The notes under the pieces are model-generated. The model saw nothing but the letters and a program-made list of their open reading frames with translations. It was not told the origin of the DNA and did not search any database. From NCBI GenBank assembly GCA_036501535.1, contig DASYAE010000205.1, positions 1 to 64,000 on the forward strand: a DNA stretch of 64,000 nt, given 5' to 3'. This stretch comes from DASYAE01 sp036501535. Its GTDB lineage: Bacteria > Actinomycetota > Actinomycetes > Streptomycetales > Catenulisporaceae. Below are positions 47,233 to 57,137 of this stretch, in pieces; position 1 is the first letter of the stretch; each line of letters opens with the position of its first letter. Both the position numbers and the translations under genes were made by a program.

Positions 47233-47961
47233 GTGACGGGGTACCAGGACCGCGTGCCCCAAGACCGTGTGCCTCAGGACCGAACGCCGCGCCGCCGCGT
47301 GCCTGTCGCGGCCCGGACCGTCGTGCACTACCTGCGCCGCTCGCCGGGCACCTTCGCCTGGCTGGCGATCCTGCTGGTCACCACGGTGATCATGCGCCAG
47401 CTCTCGCCGAGGACGCAGCAGCGGGTGATCGAGTGGCACTCGACGAACGTGCACCAGCTCAGCCGCGACCCGGTGCGCGTTCTGATCTCCAGCGCGCTCT
47501 GGCTCGACGGCGGGCACTGGTGGCCCTACCTCATCCTCTACGGCTTGTTCCACGCCCCGGCCGAGCGCTGGCTCGGTTCGCTGCGCTGGCTGGCGGTCAT
47601 CGTGGTCGCGCACGTCGGCGCGACCTACATCAGCGAGGGGATCGTCGCCTATCGCATCGACCACGGCTTGGCGCCGCCCTCCGAGCGATTCGTCGACGAC
47701 ATCGGGGTCAGCTATGCGCTCGCCGGTGTCCAGGGCGTGCTCTCATACCTGATCGCCCCTCCGTGGCGTTACGCATACGTGGTCGGCTTAGCCGGGTTCT
47801 ACCTGCTCGACCTGGCCCAACACCCGGACTTCACCGCCGTCGGCCACATAAGCGCCGTGCTGCTCGGCCTGGTCTGCTACCCGCTCACGGTCGGCCGCGC
47901 GGGTGAATGGGATCCGATGGTCACGGCGCGGTGGGCGTGGTCGCTGCTGCGTCGGGGCTGA
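47233..47961 (+). CDS. Rhomboid-like membrane protein without an evident catalytic serine
   Basis: A 242-residue protein with about six membrane spans. An N-terminal segment repeats DRVPQDRVPQDRTPRRR. The central part HWWPYLILYGLFHAPAERWLG and the DDIGVSYALAGVQGVLS region resemble Streptomyces rhomboid-like proteins, but the GxSG motif is absent. A His remains in TAVGHISAVLLGLV. GTG at 47233 is chosen for GGAGG five bases before it; ATG at 47200 and TTG at 47152 are possible. A TTA leucine codon is at 47788-47790. The last 41 bases overlap the facing MFS gene. Confidence 0.75.
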   Translation: MTGYQDRVPQDRVPQDRTPRRRVPVAARTVVHYLRRSPGTFAWLAILLVTTVIMRQLSPRTQQRVIEWHSTNVHQLSRDPVRVLISSALWLDGGHWWPYLILYGLFHAPAERWLGSLRWLAVIVVAHVGATYISEGIVAYRIDHGLAPPSERFVDDIGVSYALAGVQGVLSYLIAPPWRYAYVVGLAGFYLLDLAQHPDFTAVGHISAVLLGLVCYPLTVGRAGEWDPMVTARWAWSLLRRG

Positions 47962-49228
47962 CCGCGCCGTCGGCCGGCGCCGAGGCGGCGGAGGTGGAGA
48001 CGGGGGTGGGGGCCGGGGCAGCAGCGGCGAAGTGCTCGGCCGTGCGGTACTCGCCGAAACCGAAGGCCAGCGCCGCGATCGCAGCCACCGAGACCAGCGG
48101 CACCGCGATCGCCGCGCGCTCCGGCACGCCCGCGCCGAACAGCCCGGTCACCAGCGAGGAGCCGAACAGGAAGCCGACGTAGTTGAAGATGTTCAGCCGG
48201 GCCACCGCCACGCCGCTCTCGGCCGGGTCGAGCCGACCGGCTGCGGCGAAACTCAGCGGCGCCATGACCGCGACGCCCAGCCCCACCACGCCGAAGCCGG
48301 CCAGCGCGAGGATCGGATCGGGCGCGGCGATCGCGATCGCGAAGCCGAGCGCGGCCACCACCGCGCCGGCCCGGCCCACCGGCACGCCGCCGAACCGCTC
48401 GGTCAGCCGGTCGCCGACGAAGCGCACCGCCATGAACGGCACCGCGTAGGCGAAGTAGACGATCGTGTATTCCCAGCTGTGCCCGTGCAGGTCCTGCTTG
48501 ATGTAGAGGCCCCCGGCGCTGGAGACGGTCGAGTCGGCGAAGTACGCCAGCGCGAGCGCCACGCAGATCGCGATCATCGGTCGCCACGCGATGGCCGGCG
48601 GCCTGCCGGTGACCGGGTCCCGGGCCACCGTCTCGTCCATGACCCCGGCCAGCAGCCGCGGACCCACCGCGATCAGGCCCGGCGCGATGACTACCGTCGC
48701 GGCGACGTAGAACACGACGAGCGATAGGTGCACGTCGATGGCTATCGTCGCGCAGGCAGATCCGAGCGCCGCACCGGCCGCCCACACGCCGTAGCAGGAC
48801 TGGATGATCGAGCGGCCGTACCGCTTCTGCAGCGCGACCGCCTGCATGTTGGTGGTCGCGTCCACCGCGCCGATCGCCCCGCCGATCAGCATCGCGAACG
48901 GCAGCGCGGGGCCGACCGCGTGCATCGCGCCGATGCCGATCAGAGCGCCGAGCACCACCAGCTGGGACACCCGCAGCACGATGCGGGAGCCGAACCGCCC
49001 GGTCAGCACCCCGGCCAGCACCGAGCCGACCGCCGCCACGATCAGCGCGCCGGCCATGATCAGCGAGATCCCCGTGTCGCCGATGTGCAGCCGGGTCTCC
49101 AGCGTCGGGATCTCGCTGGTCAGCGCGATCAGCGAGAAGCCCTGCGCGCCGAACGCCGCGTACAGCGCGCCGCGCGCCCTCCTGAGCGCTGCGTCCGGCC
49201 GCGCCGAGCCTGCCTCCATGCCGCCCAC
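47921..49228 (-). CDS. MFS transporter
   Basis: A 435-residue major facilitator protein with about 12 spans. The loop after helix 2 reads VLTGRFGSRIVLRVSQ, with a second half-repeat VGDRLTERFGGVPVGRAG. The C-terminal tail is Ala/Pro/Thr-rich and disordered. GTG at 49228 follows AGGAG closely; ATG at 49219 is an alternative. The pattern fits sugar or drug transport of the YbjJ kind, but the substrate is unknown. Ends overlap the rhomboid-like gene by 41 bases. Confidence 0.85.
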   Translation of the reverse strand: MGGMEAGSARPDAALRRARGALYAAFGAQGFSLIALTSEIPTLETRLHIGDTGISLIMAGALIVAAVGSVLAGVLTGRFGSRIVLRVSQLVVLGALIGIGAMHAVGPALPFAMLIGGAIGAVDATTNMQAVALQKRYGRSIIQSCYGVWAAGAALGSACATIAIDVHLSLVVFYVAATVVIAPGLIAVGPRLLAGVMDETVARDPVTGRPPAIAWRPMIAICVALALAYFADSTVSSAGGLYIKQDLHGHSWEYTIVYFAYAVPFMAVRFVGDRLTERFGGVPVGRAGAVVAALGFAIAIAAPDPILALAGFGVVGLGVAVMAPLSFAAAGRLDPAESGVAVARLNIFNYVGFLFGSSLVTGLFGAGVPERAAIAVPLVSVAAIAALAFGFGEYRTAEHFAAAAPAPTPVSTSAASAPADGAVSPDAAATTPTAP

Positions 49229-49654
49229 GCGCTCCTGCTTTCTCTTCCCTGCGCTGTTTCTTCGCTTCGGCCGCGTCCGGGCAGCGTAGGCACAGCCCCG
49301 CGGGTGTGGGAAGTCCTGAGCACGAAACCGTTACTGGCGGGTAGGGACGATTGCCGGACCGGGGCCCGTCCCCGAACCCTCGGCCCGGTCGGCGGCGATG
49401 GTCCGGTTCTCCCGCGAGGTGAGGATGATCGTGCCGGGCGTAACCCGATTCGAGGTCGCCACGCACAAGTATGCAGGGGCGTGACACCTCTGAAGAGTGG
49501 GTTCAGCCTGCCAAGAAGCGGGTGAAAATAGGGGCATGCTGTCACCCGGACTCCGGTCGTCGCGGCGGGTGGAGGGCGTACCGTTGGGCAGTGATCCAAT
49601 CATCACACCAATCGGGGCCGCGCCCGCCTGCCCATGTCTCGTCGGGAGTACTAC
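49229..49654. other. Divergent intergenic region, 426 bp
   Basis: Between the MFS gene and the proline dehydrogenase. Holds GTGAT-CCAATC-ATCAC (49591-49606), a weak inverted repeat just before the dehydrogenase, and AT-richer sequence at 49500-49540. No gene. Confidence 0.5.
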
Positions 49655-50632
49655 GTGCCGCTGCTCTCCACTGCGCTGCTGAAGACCTCGCGCAGCCCGC
49701 GGATTCGCAGGATGGTCATCGGGTTCCCGGTCACCCGGCGGGTGGTCGACCGGTTCGTCGCCGGCGAGGGGGTCGACGACGCGGTCCGGGCCGTGCGCGC
49801 ACTGCATGAGCAGGGCCTGTATGTGACGCTGGATCACCTCGGCGAGGACACGCAGGACGCCGCCCAGGCCGCGGCGAACCGGGACATCTACGTCAAGGTG
49901 CTCGGCGTGCTCGCGCACGAGGGGCTTGCCGACGCCGCCGAGGTCTCGCTCAAACTCTCCGCGCTGGGCCAGGCTCTGCACGGACCTGACGCCGGCTCAG
50001 ACGACGGACGGAGCGCGGACGGCCTTGACGCGGGGGAGCGGATCGCGCTGGAGAACGCCCGCGCGGTGTGCGAGGCGGCGCAGGAGGCCAGCACTACGGT
50101 GACCCTCGACATGGAGGACCACACCACGGTCGACTCCACCCTGCGCGTGCTGCGCGAGTTGCGGCGCGACTTCCCCTGGGTCGGCGCGGTGCTCCAGTCG
50201 ATGCTGCTGCGCACCGAGCAGGACTGCCGCGATCTGGCGCAGCCGGGCTCTCGGGTCCGCCTGGTCAAGGGCGCCTACGCCGAGCCCGCCTCGGTCGCGC
50301 ACACCGCGAAGGCCGACGTCGACGCAGCGTACGAGCGCTGCCTCACGATCCTCATGAGCGGTGGCGCGTACACGATGGTCGGCAGCCACGATCCGGCGAT
50401 GATCGCCGCCGCCTCGCGCTCGGCCAAGGCGGCCGACCGGCAGTCGGACGAATATGAGTACCAGATGCTCTACGGCGTCCGGAGCACCATGCAGCGCGAC
50501 ATCGCCTCGGCGGCCTACCGGATGCGGGTTTACGTGCCATTTGGTACGGATTGGTATGGCTACTTCATGCGTCGGCTGGCCGAACGGCCAGCCAACGTCG
50601 CGTTCTTCCTGCGCGCCCTCGTCGGACGGTGA
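49655..50632 (+). CDS. putB: Proline dehydrogenase
   Basis: A 325-residue FAD enzyme that oxidises proline to pyrroline-5-carboxylate. It has LYVTLDHLGEDTQD, TVTLDMEDHTTVDSTL, RVRLVKGAYAEP and the last-helix RMRVYVPFGTDWYGYFMRRL with RPANVAFFLRAL. This is the short, single-function actinobacterial form. GTG at 49655 is chosen for GGGAG nine bases before; the ATG at 49634 has no ribosome site. The next gene, 55 bp on, supplies the second step, so the pair is one catabolic operon. Confidence 0.88.
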   Translation: MPLLSTALLKTSRSPRIRRMVIGFPVTRRVVDRFVAGEGVDDAVRAVRALHEQGLYVTLDHLGEDTQDAAQAAANRDIYVKVLGVLAHEGLADAAEVSLKLSALGQALHGPDAGSDDGRSADGLDAGERIALENARAVCEAAQEASTTVTLDMEDHTTVDSTLRVLRELRRDFPWVGAVLQSMLLRTEQDCRDLAQPGSRVRLVKGAYAEPASVAHTAKADVDAAYERCLTILMSGGAYTMVGSHDPAMIAAASRSAKAADRQSDEYEYQMLYGVRSTMQRDIASAAYRMRVYVPFGTDWYGYFMRRLAERPANVAFFLRALVGR

Positions 50633-50687
50633 CGGCGGCCGCGCTTCGGCCACGAGCCGAGATCCGACTGTGGGAGAGGACAGATAA

Positions 50688-52313
<1,626 letters not shown>

Positions 52314-52360
52314 GCCCGCGTCCCAAAGCACTGCAGAGGACACAAACTCAGGACACAAAA

Positions 52361-52397
52361 ACTGCGTCCCGTCGGCCGTGTGCCGACGGGACGCAGT
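52361..52397. terminator. Strong bidirectional terminator between pruA and trxA
   Basis: ACTGCGTCCCGTCGGC and GCCGACGGGACGCAGT form a perfect 16-bp stem with a 5-base loop. On the minus strand it is followed by TTTTTGTGTCC, giving a classic U-run for trxA. Confidence 0.9.
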
Positions 52398-52490
52398 GAG
52401 CTGTTCATGACCGATAAGGCAGAACTCTTGCACGAGCGCGCACGGCCCCGGCGCTCTCAGGCGACCGGAACGGGCACTCGGCTGCCCGGC

Positions 52491-52892
52491 CTACTTGGCC
52501 GCGGTCTCCGCCCCGTCCTGTGCTCCACTGGCCTGTGTGGCCTCGGCGATCTGCTCGCGCACCTTGTCCATGTCCAGGCCGCGCGCCTGCTCGATCAGGT
52601 CCTCCAGCGCCGCGGCCGGCAGGGCGCCGGGCTCGGCGTAAACGACCACGCCGTCGCGCGCGATCATGAGCATCGGGATCGCCGAGATGTTCAGCGCCGT
52701 GGCCAGCTCCTGCTGCTCCTGGGTGTCCACCTTGCCGAAGGTCAGGTCGCCGTGCTTCTCCGAGGCCTTCTCGAACACGGGCCCGAACTGGCGGCAGGGC
52801 CCGCACCACTCGGCCCAGAAGTCCACCAGGGTGATTCCCGGAGCGCTGATCTTGTCCTGGAAGTTCTCGCCGGTCAGCTCGACTGTCGCCAT
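52491..52892 (-). CDS. trxA: Thioredoxin
   Basis: A 133-residue thioredoxin. The active site WCGPC holds Cys30 and Cys33, with FWAEW before it and the cis-proline in ISAIPMLMI. It reduces protein disulfides with electrons from thioredoxin reductase (not in the window). A C-terminal tail of about 25 residues is longer than usual. ATG at 52892 has AGGAGGAGG close before it. The SigR-type promoter at 52940-52966 fits the well-known thiol-stress control of thioredoxin in Streptomyces. Confidence 0.95.
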   Translation of the reverse strand: MATVELTGENFQDKISAPGITLVDFWAEWCGPCRQFGPVFEKASEKHGDLTFGKVDTQEQQELATALNISAIPMLMIARDGVVVYAEPGALPAAALEDLIEQARGLDMDKVREQIAEATQASGAQDGAETAAK

Positions 52893-52939
52893 CGCCGCCT
52901 CCTCCTGTCGTCCGTCTTGTTGAATCCGCCGAATCCGAC

Positions 52940-52966
52940 AACATATCCGCGCGTCCGCCCATTCCC
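52940..52966 (-). promoter_or_regulatory. SigR-type promoter of trxA
   Basis: On the minus strand: GGGAAT (52966-52961), 18 bases, GTT (52942-52940). An exact match to GGGAAT-N18-GTT, 48 bases before the start codon. Confidence 0.7.
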
Positions 52967-53092
52967 GGCGGCCGGCGCGCGGCGCGGCGGCGGTTTGACG
53001 CGTGATTTGACGCCTTGCGGGTACGACGTCGCGCATCGGCACATACGCGCACGTTACGCAGCCAATACCAATACGTACCGAGGAGCCGGACC

Positions 53093-54271
53093 GTGAGCAC
53101 GCCCCGCCCCATGGGCGACCCGCTGGATCTGCTGGACATCGCGTCCCTTCTAACCGAAGAGGAGCGGGATATGCAGGCCACGGTGGCCGGATTCCTCGCC
53201 GAGCGGGTCCGGCCGCACCTGCCGCAGTGGTTCGAGGACGCGCACTTCCCCCGCGACCTGGTGCCCGAACTGGGCAAGCTCGGCCTGCTGGGCATGCACC
53301 TCGAGGGCTACGGCTGCGCCGGCGCCGGCGCGGTCGCCTACGGCCTGCCCTGCCTCGAGCTCGAGGCCGCCGACTCCGGGCTGCGCAGCTTCGTGTCGGT
53401 CCAGGGCTCCCTGTCGATGTACTCGATCCGGCGGTACGGATCGGAGGAGCAGCGCCGGGAGTGGCTGCCGAGGCTGGCCGCGGGCGAGGCGGTCGGCTGC
53501 TTCGGCCTGACCGAGCCGGACTTCGGCAGCGACCCGGCCGGGATGCGCACCCGCGCGGTGCGCGACGGCTCGGACTGGCTGCTGAACGGCTCCAAGATGT
53601 GGATCACCAACGGCGGCATCGCCGACGTGGCGACCGTGTGGGCCGCCACCGAGGACGGCATCCGCGGCTTCCTCGTCCCGCGCGGCGCCGCCGGGTTCAG
53701 CACCCGCGACATCAAGCGCAAGCTCTCCCTGCGCGCATCGGTCACCTCGGAGCTGGTGTTCGAGGACGTACGCCTGCCGGACACCGCCCGGCTGCCCGGG
53801 GCGACCGGCCTCGGCGCGCCGCTCGCCTGCCTGAACGAGGCCAGGTTCGGCATCCTGTTCGGCACGGTCGGCGCCGGCCGCGACTGCCTGCAGAGCGCGC
53901 TGTCCTACGCCGACGCGCGGATCCAGTTCGGCAAGCCGATCAGCGCCTTCCAGCTGACCCAGCGGAAGCTGGCCGGCATGGCGGTGTCGCTCAACACGGC
54001 GATGCTGCTGGCGGTCCACCTCGGCCGGCTCAAGGAGGCGGGCCGGATCCGTCCCGAGCAGATCAGTGCCGGTAAGCTCAACAACGCCCGCGCGGCGATC
54101 ACCATCGCCCGCGAGTGCCGCACCATCCTCGGGGCGAACGGGGTCTCGCTCGAGTACCCGCCGCTGCGCCATGCGGACAACCTCGAGTCGGTGCTGACCT
54201 ATGAGGGGTCCGAGGAGATCCACACCCTGGTCGTCGGCCAGGCCCTGACCGGCCGGCCGGCATACCGTTGA
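53093..54271 (+). CDS. Acyl-CoA dehydrogenase (glutaryl-CoA dehydrogenase-like)
   Basis: A 392-residue FAD enzyme. It shows FGLTEPDFGSDPAGMRTRA, DWLLNGSKMWITNGGIADV, RIQFGKPISAFQLTQRKLA and the catalytic Glu near LTYEGSEEIHTLVVGQ. The RHADNLESVLTYEGSEE stretch is typical of glutaryl-CoA dehydrogenase and related branched-chain enzymes. GTG at 53093 has GAGGAG seven bases before it; an ATG-type frame reaches 53015. The SDR gene follows, its start overlapping or adjoining the stop. Confidence 0.9.
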   Translation: MSTPRPMGDPLDLLDIASLLTEEERDMQATVAGFLAERVRPHLPQWFEDAHFPRDLVPELGKLGLLGMHLEGYGCAGAGAVAYGLPCLELEAADSGLRSFVSVQGSLSMYSIRRYGSEEQRREWLPRLAAGEAVGCFGLTEPDFGSDPAGMRTRAVRDGSDWLLNGSKMWITNGGIADVATVWAATEDGIRGFLVPRGAAGFSTRDIKRKLSLRASVTSELVFEDVRLPDTARLPGATGLGAPLACLNEARFGILFGTVGAGRDCLQSALSYADARIQFGKPISAFQLTQRKLAGMAVSLNTAMLLAVHLGRLKEAGRIRPEQISAGKLNNARAAITIARECRTILGANGVSLEYPPLRHADNLESVLTYEGSEEIHTLVVGQALTGRPAYR

Positions 54272-54281
54272 ACCGGAAAGG

Positions 54282-54317
54282 CGGCGAGACAGGCATGGAC
54301 GGCGAGACAGGCATGGA
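54282..54317. repeat. Tandem 18-bp duplication across the SDR start
   Basis: CGGCGAGACAGGCATGGA occurs twice in a row (54282-54299 and 54300-54317), each with its own ATG. The result is the N-terminal sequence MDGETGMET. Confidence 0.95.
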
Positions 54318-55095
54318 GACCGACGCGCGCGCAGCGCTCGCGGACTGCACCGCGGTGGTCACCGGAGCGTCGAGCGGGATCGGCGAGGCCACCGCGCTCG
54401 CCCTGGCCGCCCGCGGCGCCCGGGTCGCGCTGATCGCCCGCCGCGCCGACCGGCTCGAGGAGCTGGCCGCGCGGATCAAGGCGGCCGGGGGCGACGCCGC
54501 CCCGATCGCCGCCGACGTCACCGACCCGGGCCAGGCGGCCGAGGCGATCGCCGCCGGGGCCGGCGCCTTCGGCCGGGACCGGATCGACGTGCTGGTCAAC
54601 AACGCCGGGGTGATGCTGCTGGGCCCGGCTGCCGACGCGCCGCTGGAGGAGTGGCGCCGGATGGTCGACCTCAACCTGACCGCCCTGCTCACCTGCACGC
54701 ACGCCGCGCTGCCGCATCTGCTCAAGGCCGCCGAGGACGGGCCGCGCCGGGTCGCCGACCTGGTCAACGTCAGCTCGGTGGCCGGGCGCACGGTGCGCCC
54801 CGGCAGCGGGGTGTACAACGCGACCAAGCACGGCGTCGGGGCGTTCAGCGAGTCGCTGCGCATGGAGTTCGCCAAGCGGCACCTGCGCGTCTCGGTGATC
54901 GAGCCCGGCGCGACCTCCAGCGAGCTGCGCACCCACCTGCGCCCGGAGATCCGCGACCTGCAGAACAGGCGGTTCGCGGAGACCCAGATCCTGGAGGCGC
55001 AGGACGTCGCGGACGGCATCGAGTACATCGTCACGCGGCCGCGGCACGTGGCGATCAACGAGCTGCTGATCCGGCCCACCGAACAGGACAACTGA
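54295..55095 (+). CDS. Short-chain dehydrogenase/reductase
   Basis: A 266-residue Rossmann-fold oxidoreductase. The cofactor motif TGASSGIGEAT lies near residue 20, NNAGVM near 102, catalytic Ser in VNVSSVAGRT and Tyr/Lys in GVYNATKHGV. The last third, LNELLIRPTEQDN, matches YdfG-like enzymes; the substrate is unknown. Two ATGs, at 54295 and 54313, stand in the duplicated segment; the upstream TTG at 54268 overlaps the acyl-CoA dehydrogenase stop. It is probably co-transcribed with that gene. Confidence 0.87.
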   Translation: MDGETGMETDARAALADCTAVVTGASSGIGEATALALAARGARVALIARRADRLEELAARIKAAGGDAAPIAADVTDPGQAAEAIAAGAGAFGRDRIDVLVNNAGVMLLGPAADAPLEEWRRMVDLNLTALLTCTHAALPHLLKAAEDGPRRVADLVNVSSVAGRTVRPGSGVYNATKHGVGAFSESLRMEFAKRHLRVSVIEPGATSSELRTHLRPEIRDLQNRRFAETQILEAQDVADGIEYIVTRPRHVAINELLIRPTEQDN

Positions 55096-55285
55096 CCGGC
55101 CGAGCGGTCCCGGGAGGCGCGCCCGCACGGAGTCATCCGGGCGGCCGGACGGCGCCGAACAGTGCTGTCGGCGCGGCCGTTCTTGGTGGCCGCCAATTCG
55201 GCCGTTCGGTAGTGTGAGCGCTCTGTAGTGCGAAATTCTTCCTGACACAACGAGATCCACACGAAGACGATGGGGAGTCGGCGCC

Positions 55286-56782
55286 TTGTCCATACCACCG
55301 GGAAGCCAAGGCCAGCCGGGCCCTCAGCAGCCGTCGGGGTGGCCTCCGCAGAACCCGTACCAGCAGCAGCCGACGGGTAATCCCTACCAGTCGGGATACC
55401 AGCAGCCGCCCCAGCCGCAGCAACCGCAACAGCAGCCCCCGCGCCCGTGGCCCGGCTACCAGCAGCCGCCCGGCGCCCCGCAGGGCGTGTGGGCAGGCCA
55501 GGCGCCGTACGGCGCACCGGGCGTGCCGCCCGGCTATTTCCCGCCGCCCAAGCCGCGCAGCTCGTTCCCGTCCCCGGCGGTGCTGCTGCCCTTCCAACAC
55601 TGGCTGCGCGACAAGTCGCTGCGCAACTGGATCACCGTGGTGTTCGTCGGCCTGGTGGTCATCCCGTCGATCACCCTGGTGCTGTTCGGCAACGACCTGA
55701 ACCACACCACCCAGTCGGCCTGGGTGTTCGCGGTCTACTTCGCCTCCGCCTGGCTGCTGGTGCTGTGGATCGCGGTGCGGCCCCCGCTGGTCAAGCCCCT
55801 GATGCTGGCCGAGGTGGCGGCGATCGGCCTGGTGCTCGAGGCGCCGCTGGCGGTCTGGCTGGAGACCTCGCTCAACTCCCAGACCAACAACATATTCCAG
55901 TGTATATTCACCGTCGGCGTGCCCGAGGAGTTCGTCAAGGCTCTGCCGATCGCGGTGCTGGCGATCATACATCGCAAGTGGTGGCGCGGGCTGACGCCGA
56001 AGGACTACCTCTTCCTGGGTGCGGTCAGCGGCCTGGGCTTCGGCGCCGCCGAGGCGGTCGAGTACGTGACCAAGGTCATCCCGGCGCTGGTCACGCAGCA
56101 GGTCGCGGAGGGCCTGAACAACAACACGCTGACCGCAGGGGGCTTCGTCCAGCTGTTCTCCTCCGGCAGCGACGAGGTGGCCTGGCGGTTCGTGACCGAC
56201 CCGATGAGCCACGCGGTCTGGGCCGGCATCACCGGCTACTTCATCGGCCTGGCGGTGCGGTTCGCCCGGCACCGGGTCTGGCTGGCCCTGTTCGGCCTCG
56301 GCCTGACCGCGCTGCTGCACGGCATCAACGACTACGTGGCGCAGAACACGCAGTGGTGGTGGATCCTCGAGATCATCGTCAGCGTCCTGCTGTTCGTGGC
56401 CTACGCGCAGGCCGGCGGCTCGATAGAACAGATCCTCAACGACGCGGAGCTGGCCGCGCACGTGGCTCCACAGATGGGCTGGGGTCCACCGATGCCCCCA
56501 CCGGTGCCGGGCGCTCCACCCGTCCAGGCCTACGTCCCCACGTCGCCGGCGACCGGCTACCACCCCGGCCAGGGGTGGTCCGCGCCGGTCCAGCAGGCCC
56601 CGGCGTGGAACCCGGCGGCCGGCTGGGGCTCCTCCGGGTTCACCCCGCTGCCCGGCTATCAGCAGCCGCGTCCGGCCCCGCCCCAGTCGGGCGGATGGCA
56701 GGCGCCCTCCGGCGCCCAGCCGCAACAGCCGCCCCAGCAGCAGTATCCGCCGCAGTCCGGTGGGCAGCCGCCGCAGCGCTGA
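55286..56782 (+). CDS. PrsW-family intramembrane protease with Gln/Pro-rich tails
   Basis: A 498-residue membrane protein. Residues 1-100 are extremely rich in Gln, Pro and Gly (for example PQPQQPQQQPPRPWPGY); eight or so spans follow, with the glutamates of EEFVKALP (214-221), a second motif GFGAAEAVEYV, and the histidine of DPMSHAVWAGITGY and LHGINDYVA. PrsW cleaves anti-sigma factors in Bacillus. The C terminus (about 385-498) is again Pro/Gly/Gln-rich. TTG at 55286 has GGGAG eight bases upstream. No anti-sigma factor gene is adjacent. Confidence 0.85.
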   Translation: MSIPPGSQGQPGPQQPSGWPPQNPYQQQPTGNPYQSGYQQPPQPQQPQQQPPRPWPGYQQPPGAPQGVWAGQAPYGAPGVPPGYFPPPKPRSSFPSPAVLLPFQHWLRDKSLRNWITVVFVGLVVIPSITLVLFGNDLNHTTQSAWVFAVYFASAWLLVLWIAVRPPLVKPLMLAEVAAIGLVLEAPLAVWLETSLNSQTNNIFQCIFTVGVPEEFVKALPIAVLAIIHRKWWRGLTPKDYLFLGAVSGLGFGAAEAVEYVTKVIPALVTQQVAEGLNNNTLTAGGFVQLFSSGSDEVAWRFVTDPMSHAVWAGITGYFIGLAVRFARHRVWLALFGLGLTALLHGINDYVAQNTQWWWILEIIVSVLLFVAYAQAGGSIEQILNDAELAAHVAPQMGWGPPMPPPVPGAPPVQAYVPTSPATGYHPGQGWSAPVQQAPAWNPAAGWGSSGFTPLPGYQQPRPAPPQSGGWQAPSGAQPQQPPQQQYPPQSGGQPPQR

Positions 56783-57137
56783 CCGTGCCGGTCCTGGCTG
56801 CCGTGAACCGGTATCGGTCGGCAGCCGTGTGTACGCCACGCCTCCGCCGGGACCTTCCCGACCCGGCGGGGGCATGGCGCTGGAGCAGGTCCGCAAAGTA
56901 GTAGGCTGACGAGTGCTTGGTGCGGAAATGTCCCGGGCGCCAGTGAATCCGTGTCGGTGCCGTCCGTCTCCGGCTGCGTCAGTACCGTGCGTTTACTGCG
57001 CGGTCCGCGCCGGTTCCCGGACGGACGGGCTCGGCGCAACCGGTCTCGCGCTGGGGTCGTCCTTTCGTTCACAGAGGCCGGGACTCGGTTCGAAGCGCGG
57101 CCGAGACCGCGACGACTGCCTTGGGGGCTAGTTCGCA
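56783..57137. other. Intergenic region, 355 bp
   Basis: Between the PrsW-like and phosphodiester glycosidase genes. TAGGCT at 56902-56907 is a good actinobacterial minus-10 but has no matching minus-35 at 17 or 18 bases. No coding sequence is supported. Confidence 0.4.

Noticed and set aside
49591..49606. GTGAT-CCAATC-ATCAC inverted repeat before proline dehydrogenase
   Set aside because: Only 5-bp arms; expected by chance at this frequency. Mentioned in the gap entry but not claimed.
57070..57100. GGTTCGAAGC that resembles a tRNA T-loop
   Set aside because: No acceptor stem, D-arm or anticodon arm can be formed around it.
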